Positions 51,043-59,425 of a DNA stretch of 64,000 nucleotides are shown piece after piece. Made by a program: the position numbers and the translations under genes. Below the pieces are notes generated by a model that made no database searches, had not been told where the DNA came from, and worked only from the letters and a program-made list of their open reading frames with translations. The DNA comes from Pontibacter ramchanderi (GTDB taxonomy: Bacteria; Bacteroidota; Bacteroidia; Cytophagales; Hymenobacteraceae): positions 992,001 to 1,056,000 of the forward strand of contig NZ_PJMU01000002.1 of assembly GCF_002846395.1 (NCBI RefSeq). Direction: 5' to 3'. Position 1 is the first letter of the stretch; every line of letters begins with the position of its first letter.

Positions 51043-54000
51043 TTAGTTACTCATATGCTGGAAATACTCGCTAACCTTTTGCTTATAATAAGGTGTAAGC
51101 ATTGGCGGTACAGTCTGTAGTAATTCCGTTTGCTTTTCTTTTGTTCTTAAATACTTTTCAAATGATGGCGGTACTCTTCTGGCCACATCCTGAGCGCTCT
51201 TTGCCTCACGTTTGTTGTCCAGCTCACGCTCTTTCATAGACTTCTCTGCTTCCAGTAAACGGGTCAGAATTTCGCGCTGGCGCATGATGGTCTGCTCAGT
51301 CAAACGTTTATTAACGAGATCAGCCTCGCTTTGTTCCATCATCTTGCTGATATTTCCTAACTCGCCATTGCCGCCTTTTTCACCGGGTTTTTGTCCCTGC
51401 TTTTCCATTTCCTTCAAGGCATTGCGCAGAGCCTCTTGCTCCGCAGCTAATTTAGCTAATTCTTCAGACAGTGCCTTACCCGACTTGCCACCTTTTTTCA
51501 ATTCTTCGATTTTTTTGTTCAAAGCGTCCTGCATCTGGCCAAAATCGCCTGGCTGTGGCTTGCTGCCCTTCTGTTTACTGGCCATGTTGCCTTGCATTTG
51601 CTGCATGGCCTGTTGCATTTGCTTCAGCGCATCGTTCAGCATCAGGGCCAGGTTGTTCATCGATGTCATAGCGAGCTGCTGCTGCGCGGTGGCCCGGCCA
51701 ACGTTGCGGTCACGCAGCTCTTTCATGCTGTTGTCCATGCTCTCGTTCATTTGCGCAACCTCGCGTGTAACAAAAGACTCCAATTGGAACACTTTTTTGG
51801 ATAGTGCGAAAAGGCTATCCTCAATTACCTTGGCATTGTCGCGAAGCGAGAGCTGCTGCTGCGAAAGCGAGATAAAGCGCGGATCGCTTTGGTTCACCCC
51901 ACGGAAGGCTTTCATCAGTCCCTCCTGATCGAACGAAAGCTTGATCAGGTTTTCGAGAATATCGCGCAGGTTGTCGAGGTTCTGCTCCATACCCTGCATG
52001 CTCATGCTGCTCTGCATCTGCTCCATTTGCTGGGCCATTTGTTTCATCTTCTCCCCTGCCTTCTGCTGCGACTCGCTGGCCTTTTTATTCTGGTTTTTCT
52101 GAAGCTGCTGCAGGCCCTGCTCCATGTCCTGTTCGATCTGCTGCTGTTGCTGCTGCATTTGTTGTTCGTCCATTTGGTTTGGGTTTTGCAGTTTGTCATT
52201 TAGCTCTTTCAGGTCCTTCATGTCCTGCTTCAGCTGCTCAAACTCTTTCTGTATACCTTCCTGCTCTTGCTGCAACTGCTTGTTATCCTCCTGCTTTTGA
52301 GCGGTCTTGTCAGCAAGTTCCTCCTGCTCTTTAGCCATCTCCTCCAGCTTGTTGGTAACGTTGTCGAGCTTTTGCTCAAACTGAAGTTGCTTGAAGAGCT
52401 CAAGTGCTCTTTCGAGTTCGCGCTCCAGGTTACGCTCACGGTTGTCTAGCTTGCTCAGGAGCTTTTGCAGTTCAGAGTCTTTAGGGCTTTGCTCCTGAAG
52501 CAGCTTCTCAAGCTCCTGGTAGAGCTTTTTGGTTTCTTCGTCGAGCAGGCTGTCCATCAGCTTTTTCAGCTCCTGAGCCTTTTCAGCTAGTTGCTTGTTC
52601 TGCTCCGAAAGCATATTTTGTTTTTTGTTAAGCTCATCGAAGAGTTCTTTCATCGAAGAAATGTCCTGCTCCAGCTGCTTGCGTTTCTCCGCCAGCTCTT
52701 CCAGTTGCTTTTTGTCCTGCCAGTTCAGGTCGCGCTTGGTTTTTACTTTCTCCTCAGATTGCGTAAGCTCTTCCTTAAGCTTGGTGCTTCTTTCCAGCGA
52801 TTTGCTCAACTGGCTTTCCACTGATTGCGCGTTACTGATCAGTTCCTGCTCCAGATCTCGACGGCTAGGCACCTTCAACTCAAATGAACGTGTGCGCGCG
52901 CTCTTTGGCCCATTCAGTCCATCGTTGTCCCATACCTGCACAAAGTACTCCAGCTTATCGCCAGGGTTGAGTTGCAGCCCTGCCGTGTTCCACTGATGAT
53001 AATAAGTCTGGCTGAGTTGCTGTTTGTTCAGCCCGATTGGCACGCTCTTGTACCTGGCCTGGGGATTCTTATCATTCGTTACCTTGTAGTTTAGGGTCAA
53101 CCGCGTCAGGCCGTAGTCATCCGAAATGTCGCCGGCCAGTACCACAAATCGATAGAGCGCCGAGTCATAATACTGTTCCAACGTAATCTGGGGGTGCCTG
53201 TCAGGTATAGCTGTGATTTGGTAATTGATCTCATCCTTATTCGCACTGTGTGCATTTCGCAAGTCAATACTGTAGTTTTGGCTCTCGGCAAACTGCTTGC
53301 TGGCTGTGAATAAGTTGGCCTTAGATTGGGCTACAAGCGCCTGGGAGGGGTTTTCGAAAAGTAATTTGATGCTTTCAGTCTCGGTGGCATCGAAGTTCCA
53401 GGTAATGGTGCTGCCGGCAGGTATAGCAGCATTGCCTGTGTTCTGTATCAGATCAGGTTTGCGCTTCAGGTAGGCAGGGTACGCCACCTCCATGTAAAAG
53501 TTTTTCAGATTGGGCCGGGATAGTAAGTTCAGTTGGTAACTGTCAGACATAAAGCCCGAGCCCTCCAGTTGAAATTCCACCGGGCGTTGCAGCTGCTTGA
53601 AGGTATAGGTATAGCCATTCCCGTTCTTCTGCAATCGCTGGCGTCTGCCGTTGTAATGCACATATACCTCGCTAGGTATAGCTTTGCCCTCCAGCTGCAC
53701 TTTCAACTCAAAGTCTTCCCCCCGATAGGTCTGCAGCGATTTGTTCTGCACCACAAACTGGAAAGGAGCCAGCGGGGTATAATGCTTCTTGTAATTGATG
53801 ATGCGCTCGGTTCCCTGCACAAAAATAGTCGGGTAAAGCAAGGCGATCAGTAGCATGATAAAGGCTGGCAGCGCGATGTACTTGAGGAGCGGCTTGTTCT
53901 CGCGATAGGTAACGGCCTCCTCAAAAGGATAATTTACAAGCTGAGAAGAACGCTGGGCTATACTGGCGGCAATAAGCTCGTTGGTTCGGTCAAGGTCCTT

Positions 54001-54351
54001 TAGCTGAATGGCATTGAGAAGTTTATCCTTTATTTCCGGGTAATGCTGCCCTACCCTAAGGGCGGCCTGCTCATCGGAAAGCAACTTCCGGAGATTAGTC
54101 AGGGCCGAAAGCGGCAGAATGATCCAGCGAACGAGAGCATAAACAGTGAGGGCAACAAAGGAGAACAGCAGAAAGGCCCGGACAATAACCGGAAAGTAGA
54201 AAATATACTCCAGCAAGCTGTACACGATGTAAATGGACATAAGCAGGCCTATAGCGAAAATGCTCCCTCTCAAAAGTAGATTGAGGTAGAATTTTTTCTT
54301 GAAGGCCTGCAGCTGGTCTAACAGCCTGTCCATCGCGTCGTGCTGATTCAT
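51043..54351 (-). CDS. DUF4175 large membrane coiled-coil protein
   Basis: The 1102-residue protein begins with two membrane helices (about 18-45 and 50-75) and a third near 155-175. A periplasmic-type beta region follows (about 180-500). Then comes a very long Gln/Glu/Lys-rich coiled coil (about 510-770 and 940-1060) with runs such as QQMQQQQQQIEQDMEQGLQQ. DUF4175 proteins occur widely in Bacteroidota and in Alphaproteobacteria, and the function is undetermined. It starts the operon leading through the ATPase, ybeY and mnmG. The coiled coil suggests a scaffold or a mechanical role in the envelope; this is inference. Confidence 0.9.
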   Translation of the reverse strand: MNQHDAMDRLLDQLQAFKKKFYLNLLLRGSIFAIGLLMSIYIVYSLLEYIFYFPVIVRAFLLFSFVALTVYALVRWIILPLSALTNLRKLLSDEQAALRVGQHYPEIKDKLLNAIQLKDLDRTNELIAASIAQRSSQLVNYPFEEAVTYRENKPLLKYIALPAFIMLLIALLYPTIFVQGTERIINYKKHYTPLAPFQFVVQNKSLQTYRGEDFELKVQLEGKAIPSEVYVHYNGRRQRLQKNGNGYTYTFKQLQRPVEFQLEGSGFMSDSYQLNLLSRPNLKNFYMEVAYPAYLKRKPDLIQNTGNAAIPAGSTITWNFDATETESIKLLFENPSQALVAQSKANLFTASKQFAESQNYSIDLRNAHSANKDEINYQITAIPDRHPQITLEQYYDSALYRFVVLAGDISDDYGLTRLTLNYKVTNDKNPQARYKSVPIGLNKQQLSQTYYHQWNTAGLQLNPGDKLEYFVQVWDNDGLNGPKSARTRSFELKVPSRRDLEQELISNAQSVESQLSKSLERSTKLKEELTQSEEKVKTKRDLNWQDKKQLEELAEKRKQLEQDISSMKELFDELNKKQNMLSEQNKQLAEKAQELKKLMDSLLDEETKKLYQELEKLLQEQSPKDSELQKLLSKLDNRERNLERELERALELFKQLQFEQKLDNVTNKLEEMAKEQEELADKTAQKQEDNKQLQQEQEGIQKEFEQLKQDMKDLKELNDKLQNPNQMDEQQMQQQQQQIEQDMEQGLQQLQKNQNKKASESQQKAGEKMKQMAQQMEQMQSSMSMQGMEQNLDNLRDILENLIKLSFDQEGLMKAFRGVNQSDPRFISLSQQQLSLRDNAKVIEDSLFALSKKVFQLESFVTREVAQMNESMDNSMKELRDRNVGRATAQQQLAMTSMNNLALMLNDALKQMQQAMQQMQGNMASKQKGSKPQPGDFGQMQDALNKKIEELKKGGKSGKALSEELAKLAAEQEALRNALKEMEKQGQKPGEKGGNGELGNISKMMEQSEADLVNKRLTEQTIMRQREILTRLLEAEKSMKERELDNKREAKSAQDVARRVPPSFEKYLRTKEKQTELLQTVPPMLTPYYKQKVSEYFQHMSN

Positions 54352-54508
54352 CTGCCTAAGTATTAAAGCCGTGCTAACTCATGCTTGCAGCTAATGATTA
54401 ACCGAATAGGTATAAGTTATTAAGGTATAGAAATTTAAGCAATACTCATATGCCCTTTCCTATAAAACAGCCAGCACGGTCGGTTTAGTATACGTACAGT
54501 TCTGTTTA

Positions 54509-55270
54509 CTATATAATATCCAATAAAACAGGGCAGTGATCAGAGTGCTTGGCCTCAGGCAGTATGGCAGCCCGTTGCATACGATCCTGCAAATTGCCTG
54601 TCACCATGTTGTAATCGATACGCCAGCCCAGGTTCTTGGCGCGTGCTCCTGCCCTATAGCTCCACCAACTGTAGTTGTGCGGTTCTTTGTTGAAGTGCCG
54701 GAAGCTATCGACAAATCCGCTTTCGATAAACTTGCTCATCCAGTTGCGCTCCTCAGGCAAAAAGCCGGAGCTGTTCGCATTGGATTTCGGGTTATGGATG
54801 TCGATGGCCTGGTGGCATATGTTGTAGTCGCCACTGATCACCAAGCCGGGCAGTGTCTGCTTCAAGTCTCCTGCATAGCCGTAAAAGTCGTCGAGCCACT
54901 GCATCTTAAAATCCTGCCGTTCGTCGCCACTCGAGCCGGAAGGCATGTATACGCTCATCACCGAATAATCGTCGAAGTCTGCCCGGATTACACGGCCTTC
55001 ATTATCGTAGCAGGCCATGCCGCAGCCAATCTCCACATGCTTGGGTTTGCCCTTGCTAAGAATGGCTACGCCGCTATACCCTTTCTTGACAGCCGGGTGC
55101 AGGTATACGTTGTAACCTAGGTCTTCAAATATGGCGCGGTCAAATTTATCTTCGCATGCTTTGATTTCCTGCAGGCAAAGCACGTCCGGGTTGGCAGCTT
55201 TTACCCAATCCTGAAAACCTTTTGAAATTGCGGCACGAATGCCGTTCACGTTATAAGAGATGATCTTCAT
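54509..55270 (-). CDS. xth: Exodeoxyribonuclease III
   Basis: The 253-residue protein is an ExoIII/AP endonuclease that cuts DNA at abasic sites in base-excision repair. The EEP-fold active-site motifs are complete: KIISYNVNGIRAAISKGF at the start, LCLQEIKA with the metal-binding Glu, SGDYNICH around 145-152 and the final SDHCPVLLDI. Length fits the family. It stands alone. Confidence 0.95.
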   Translation of the reverse strand: MKIISYNVNGIRAAISKGFQDWVKAANPDVLCLQEIKACEDKFDRAIFEDLGYNVYLHPAVKKGYSGVAILSKGKPKHVEIGCGMACYDNEGRVIRADFDDYSVMSVYMPSGSSGDERQDFKMQWLDDFYGYAGDLKQTLPGLVISGDYNICHQAIDIHNPKSNANSSGFLPEERNWMSKFIESGFVDSFRHFNKEPHNYSWWSYRAGARAKNLGWRIDYNMVTGNLQDRMQRAAILPEAKHSDHCPVLLDII

Positions 55271-55366
55271 ACTTAATTATCGGTCCTAAAAATAGGCAGC
55301 ATGTCCAACCTGATATTAGAGGTATAGACATGCTGCTATACAGGTTAACTTACTATTATTTAGATT

Positions 55367-55717
55367 TTAGATAACGTCGGATCTGTCGAAGTACTCGAGG
55401 ATGTGCCATTTCAGCATTCGCTCCTGTTCTTTCAGATTGGTGAAAGGGATGGGTTTGACAGAACGGTAATGCGGCCATCCATCCTCGTCCACGTGCTCGA
55501 GTTCATAAAAGCCCGATAGGCTGAATACCTTGCAGGTAGCGATATGCATCAGGTCTTGCTTCTCTTCTTTTGTAAAATCCGAAATGCCTCTGCCCAACTC
55601 CTGTATCCCGATCAGAAAGAGGATCGCATTCAGATCAGGCTTTTTCCCGAAAGTCTTCATCATAGAAGCCCGCAGATTAGTCCATCTGTGCTCGAGGTTA
55701 GATGATTCGTCGGTCAT
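55367..55717 (-). CDS. Conserved hypothetical protein
   Basis: The 116-residue soluble protein shows no signal peptide or membrane helix. Conserved-looking parts are LNAILFLIGIQELGRGISDF and KEEKQDLMHIATCKVFSLSG, followed by YELEHVDEDGWPHY. I believe similar short proteins occur in many Bacteroidota genomes but cannot name a family or function. The start is preceded by an 8-base periodic leader repeat. The xth gene follows in the same direction after about 97 bases. Confidence 0.7.
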   Translation of the reverse strand: MTDESSNLEHRWTNLRASMMKTFGKKPDLNAILFLIGIQELGRGISDFTKEEKQDLMHIATCKVFSLSGFYELEHVDEDGWPHYRSVKPIPFTNLKEQERMLKWHILEYFDRSDVI

Positions 55718-55724
55718 ATAATTA

Positions 55725-55756
55725 ATTTTTAAATGGCTGAATTACTAAATTGTTGA
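55725..55756 (-). repeat. 8-base periodic leader repeat before the 116-residue gene
   Basis: On the plus strand the units are ATTTTTAA, ATGGCTGA, ATTACTAA, ATTGTTGA. In the sense of the gene they read TCAACAAT, TTAGTAAT, TCAGCCAT, TTAAAAAT, ending 7 bases before the ATG. Confidence 0.65.
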
Positions 55757-55820
55757 TCTCAATCGTAAAAAAAATCACTCAAAGCAGCGACAAGCTAGAA
55801 AATTCAGCAGCTGAATTAAT

Positions 55821-56174
55821 TTAGGAAGCGCTTTGCTGCGCTTTAAGTTCCTCCCAGTACTCTACTGCGCGGCGGAAATGCGGAATAACGATAGAGCCTC
55901 CAACCAGGTTGGCAATGGAGAACACTTCAAACACCTGCTCATCCGACACGCCTTCCTCAAAGCATTTGCCCAGGTGGTACTTAATGCAATCGTCGCAACG
56001 CAGCACCATGGAAGCTACCAGACCGAGCATTTCTTTTGTTTTTACATCGAGGGCTCCCTCTGCGTAAGTGTTGGTATCGAGGTTAAAAAAGCGCTTGATT
56101 ACTTTGTTGTCGTACGACATGATGCGCTCGTTCATGCGGGTACGGTACTCGTTGAATTCTTCTATCTGACTCAT
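55821..56174 (-). CDS. Carboxymuconolactone decarboxylase (AhpD-like) family protein
   Basis: The 117-residue protein has the AhpD-type motif CDDCIKYH with C60, C63 and H66, which in the family supports peroxidase or disulfide reductase chemistry. The surrounding VKTKEMLGLVASMVLRCDDC and EGVSDEQVFEVFSIANLVGG match the CMD fold. It is divergent from comF across about 95 bases. Whether it has redox or decarboxylase activity is not known; the CxxC favours the former. Confidence 0.9.
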   Translation of the reverse strand: MSQIEEFNEYRTRMNERIMSYDNKVIKRFFNLDTNTYAEGALDVKTKEMLGLVASMVLRCDDCIKYHLGKCFEEGVSDEQVFEVFSIANLVGGSIVIPHFRRAVEYWEELKAQQSAS

Positions 56175-56268
56175 TGTTGTGTTTGCTATGATTGTTTTAT
56201 GCTTTTAAAAGTATAACAATAAAGTTACTCTAAAATATCAAGAATACCTTAACCAGGCCATACCCGCT

Positions 56269-56955
56269 ATGCTACAGGATTTTCTGTCTCTTCTTTTTCC
56301 TGAAATTTGCCACGCATGCGACGAGCCTTTGGCGCGAGGCGAACGCTACATCTGCACCGAATGCAACGTGAAGCTTCCTTATACCGACCTGCATCTGTAC
56401 GGAGCTACTGAGCTAAACCACCTGCAGCAAAGGTTTTGGGGCAAGGTACAAGTTCGGTTCGCTTTCTCTTATTTGCATTTCCGGTCCAAGGGCCGTGTGC
56501 AGCGTGTGCTTCACAAGCTTAAGTATAAGGGAGCGCAGGAACTCGGTGAGCATTTGGGCAGGCGGTACGGCTCTATTTTGGCTGAGCATGGGTATGCGTC
56601 ACATTTCGATTTGGTTGTGCCTGTTCCGTTGCATCGGCTGAAGCTTCATCGCAGGGGCTATAACCAGTCCGATGGATTTGCCAAAGGCCTGGCCGAGGCG
56701 CTTCAAATTCCGTGGAGCAACAAAATGTTGGAGCGTGTCATAGATACTGACTCACAAACCAAGAAAAGCCGGCTGGACAGGTGGCAAAATGTGGAGCAGG
56801 TGTTCGTCGTGAAACAGACAAACGCAGTAAAGGGGAAGCGCATTCTCTTGGTGGATGATGTGCTGACCACTGGTGCTACACTGGAGGCGTGCGCCCACAC
56901 ACTGCTACAGCATGGATGCACTGAGGTAAGTGTGACCACTATTGCCGCGGCCTAG
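56269..56955 (+). CDS. ComF-family phosphoribosyltransferase-like protein
   Basis: The 228-residue protein has the ComF layout: an N-terminal zinc ribbon with C14, C17, C29 and C32 (CHAC and CTEC), a linker, and a type I phosphoribosyltransferase domain. That domain closes with the PRPP loop VDDVLTTGAT at 195-204. ComF/GntX proteins are linked to DNA uptake in competent bacteria but are also widespread in non-competent ones. The presence of a frequent short word across this genome (see findings) makes a competence link worth testing. It ends at a hairpin shared with gldJ. Confidence 0.93.
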   Translation: MLQDFLSLLFPEICHACDEPLARGERYICTECNVKLPYTDLHLYGATELNHLQQRFWGKVQVRFAFSYLHFRSKGRVQRVLHKLKYKGAQELGEHLGRRYGSILAEHGYASHFDLVVPVPLHRLKLHRRGYNQSDGFAKGLAEALQIPWSNKMLERVIDTDSQTKKSRLDRWQNVEQVFVVKQTNAVKGKRILLVDDVLTTGATLEACAHTLLQHGCTEVSVTTIAAA

Positions 56956-56965
56956 GTATAAATGC

Positions 56966-56994
56966 AAAAAGCCCGGGTAAACCCCGGGCTCTTT
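56966..56994. terminator. Bidirectional terminator between comF and gldJ
   Basis: AGCCCGGG (56970-56977) and CCCGGGCT (56983-56990) are perfect arms. A T-run on the leftward side serves gldJ; rightward it is followed only by CTTTAG, so its effect on comF is weaker. Confidence 0.8.
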
Positions 56995-57019
56995 AGTATG
57001 TAGTATTAACTGTTAGTTC

Positions 57020-58255
57020 TTATCTGTTAGATCCAGCGTTGATCATTGCGCAACGGAAACCAATTGTTGCTGTGGATGAGTCCTGCGCCATGAATCTTCT
57101 GGTACCTGGAGACAGCCAGTAAGCTACGTCTTTCCATGAACCACCTTTGTAAACACGTACTTCGTTGCTGATCAGGGAGTGGAAGCCTTCTGCTGTATCG
57201 TAGTTTTCAGCTTCGTCCTGGTAGCCGTCCCTACGGAATGGGTTCAGGTCTTCTACATCCTGGAATGAAAGCGGACGGTAAACATCCTGCACCCACTCGT
57301 TCACGTTACCAGCCATGTTATACAGACCGAAGTCATTTGGCGGGTAAGCGTAAATGTAATCCGTGATCATGGCACCGTCGTTTAGTGAGCCAGCAACACC
57401 GGCATAGTCACCGCGGCCACGTTTGAAGTTTGCCAGGAACTGACCCATCTTTTTACCGTATGGGTTACGCAGCTGATGACCATCCCAAGGATAAAGTCTT
57501 CTGTTGTTCTGGTTTTCGTCTTCGTTGTACTGTGTTCCGATCAAAGCCTGGGCAGCATACTCCCATTCGGCCTCTGTAGGGAGGCGGTAGTTCGGCAATA
57601 CATAGCCAGACTCGATGGAAAGGGCAGTTGCCTCAGTTGTTTCCTGTGTACGGTTTCTACCGAAAAGACCTCTTCTCTTAGTAGTACCGCCGCTTGCTTC
57701 TTTAGCCAGGTTCTCGTTCACCTTGGCTGTACGCCAGGTGCAGTAGTCGTTGGCCTGTAACCAGCTAACACCTACTACCGGGAAGAAACGGAAACCAGGG
57801 TAACGCAGGTAATACGTTACGTAAGGGTCGTTGAAAGAAAGCTGACGAGACCATACTGTTGTATCCGGAAGGGCAGCTACGTATACCTCAGGTATAGAGT
57901 CACGCTTCAGGTAGTGCAGGTACTCCAGCCAGTGGATGTTGGCCACCTCTGTTTCATCCATGTAGAACGATGCCACCGTTACCGTACGCTCGATGTTGTC
58001 GCGCGTCATAGCGATGTCCTCTTCCATGGAGCCCAGCGTGGTACGGCCACCTTCAATAAATACAAGACCCGGGGCCTGAGGGAAATCTTCGTAATCGTTT
58101 ACCTGAAACGCTGTCTCGTCCTCGTTGTATTCTATACCCGTGGCCGAGCTGTAATCTCCTGGATCAGTGCTGGTTGGATAGCCGCCACCTTTGCCACATG
58201 ATGCGAGAAGCGCACCTCCCACAACAACAGCCGATACATACTTAATAAGCTTCAT
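57020..58255 (-). CDS. gldJ: Type IX secretion / gliding lipoprotein GldJ-like
   Basis: The 411-residue protein is a lipoprotein (MKLIKYVSAVVVGGALLASC, Cys20) with a formylglycine-generating-enzyme-like (SUMF1) fold. Marks are ATGIEYNEDETAFQVNDYED, PGLVFIEGGRTTLGS, ASFYMDETEVANIHWLEYL, YRLPTEAEWEYAAQALIG and the end RFMAQDSSTATIGFRCA. It fits GldJ better than GldK by its N-terminal region, from memory of family sequences. GldJ is needed for gliding and for stability of the type IX secretion machine. The catalytic Cys pair of true SUMF1 is not evident, so a structural role is expected. A PorP/SprF gene lies directly upstream in the same direction. Confidence 0.85.
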   Translation of the reverse strand: MKLIKYVSAVVVGGALLASCGKGGGYPTSTDPGDYSSATGIEYNEDETAFQVNDYEDFPQAPGLVFIEGGRTTLGSMEEDIAMTRDNIERTVTVASFYMDETEVANIHWLEYLHYLKRDSIPEVYVAALPDTTVWSRQLSFNDPYVTYYLRYPGFRFFPVVGVSWLQANDYCTWRTAKVNENLAKEASGGTTKRRGLFGRNRTQETTEATALSIESGYVLPNYRLPTEAEWEYAAQALIGTQYNEDENQNNRRLYPWDGHQLRNPYGKKMGQFLANFKRGRGDYAGVAGSLNDGAMITDYIYAYPPNDFGLYNMAGNVNEWVQDVYRPLSFQDVEDLNPFRRDGYQDEAENYDTAEGFHSLISNEVRVYKGGSWKDVAYWLSPGTRRFMAQDSSTATIGFRCAMINAGSNR

Positions 58256-58318
58256 AGATTAGGACCTACTTATGATAAGGTTCTTTTAATGTAATTTAAC
58301 GTGCAATTATAACTAAAT

Positions 58319-59332
58319 TCAGAATGCCGGACAAACAATGTTATGGTTTATTTTGGACAATCGGCGGCCTGAGAACAAATTATTTAAGCTAAGTTGTTCA
58401 AAAACGAGCGAAATTTCATTTGCCCCTCCCGCCTGCCTGCCAAATCCCTTCACTCCCACGTCGTGGCTGAAGCCGATGCGAAGCCTGTTGAGGCTCACGC
58501 CTGCAATTATACCAAGGCTCTGGTCTTGCCCGGCACCCATTGCAGGTACTCCTTTATATATTACTCCTAACGCTAAAGGAGAATAGATAGTATACAGGGC
58601 TACATCAAGGCGGCTAAAATTTTGCTGATATGTAAAATTCAGCGCCGGACTTATGCTGAACTCGCTATCGCTGCGCCGCAGGCCGGTGCTCATGTAAAAT
58701 TTGTAGCCGATATTGGCCACAAACCGCAGGGGCAACTGGGTGGTTTCATCGAAGCCGTAGTTTGGCTGGTTGAGGTGCGATGCGTTGAGGCCCGCCCAGA
58801 AATTGTTATTGTACAATATACTCCCGACGGCGAAACTCACATAGCTGGTCGGGTCGAATTGACTGGCCTCTGCCGAGGTGAGGGCTGTTTGCCCATAATC
58901 GGAAAGCTGGTCGCCAAACACCAGGTTGTCGTAATTAACACGAAGCGAGGCAATAGTGGTCTGCAGCCCGGCTGCCAGCGCTAGGTTGTCGGTCAGGCGG
59001 GTGTGGTAGGCATAAGCCAGAGCAGCCTGCAGTTTTTGTAATCCGCCAATGCCGGCGCGGTCCTGCTGAAGTACCATCCCAATTGCACTTTTGGTGTCCT
59101 CAAACCGGTAGTCGGCGGATAACTGGTTGGTAACGAACGATCCGTTGAGCGAAGGCCATTGGTTGCGGTGGGCAACGGCCACACTCCAGTCGCGGCCAAG
59201 CCCGCTATAAGCCGGGTTCAGGTATAGCCGGTTCGCGTACTGTTGCGTAAAATGTGCATCCTGCCCTATTGCCTGCAAACCACGAAGGCATGCGATCAGG
59301 CAAAAAAATAACTTTGTAAGAACTGAACGCAT
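58319..59332 (-). CDS. PorP/SprF-family type IX secretion protein
   Basis: The start was placed at the ATG at 59332, giving 337 residues with a signal peptide (MRSVLTKLFFCLIACLRGLQ, cut near AIG). The family opening is clear: QDAHFTQQYANRLYLNPAYS then GLGRDWSVAVAHRNQWPSL. The rest is an outer-membrane barrel (for example FVTNQLSADYRFEDTKSAIG) ending in ANEISLVFEQLSL before a short tail. Family members anchor gliding or secretion components at the outer membrane. It lies 63 bases upstream of gldJ in the same direction, so joint expression is likely. Confidence 0.92.
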   Translation of the reverse strand: MRSVLTKLFFCLIACLRGLQAIGQDAHFTQQYANRLYLNPAYSGLGRDWSVAVAHRNQWPSLNGSFVTNQLSADYRFEDTKSAIGMVLQQDRAGIGGLQKLQAALAYAYHTRLTDNLALAAGLQTTIASLRVNYDNLVFGDQLSDYGQTALTSAEASQFDPTSYVSFAVGSILYNNNFWAGLNASHLNQPNYGFDETTQLPLRFVANIGYKFYMSTGLRRSDSEFSISPALNFTYQQNFSRLDVALYTIYSPLALGVIYKGVPAMGAGQDQSLGIIAGVSLNRLRIGFSHDVGVKGFGRQAGGANEISLVFEQLSLNNLFSGRRLSKINHNIVCPAF

Positions 59333-59425
59333 ACTTTCGTTGACTAACACAGAGCTTGTATAAATTCCGCATGGTTTTCGCTATAAAATTATATAGCTTA
59401 GCTTTTATTAAACGCAACCACCTAT

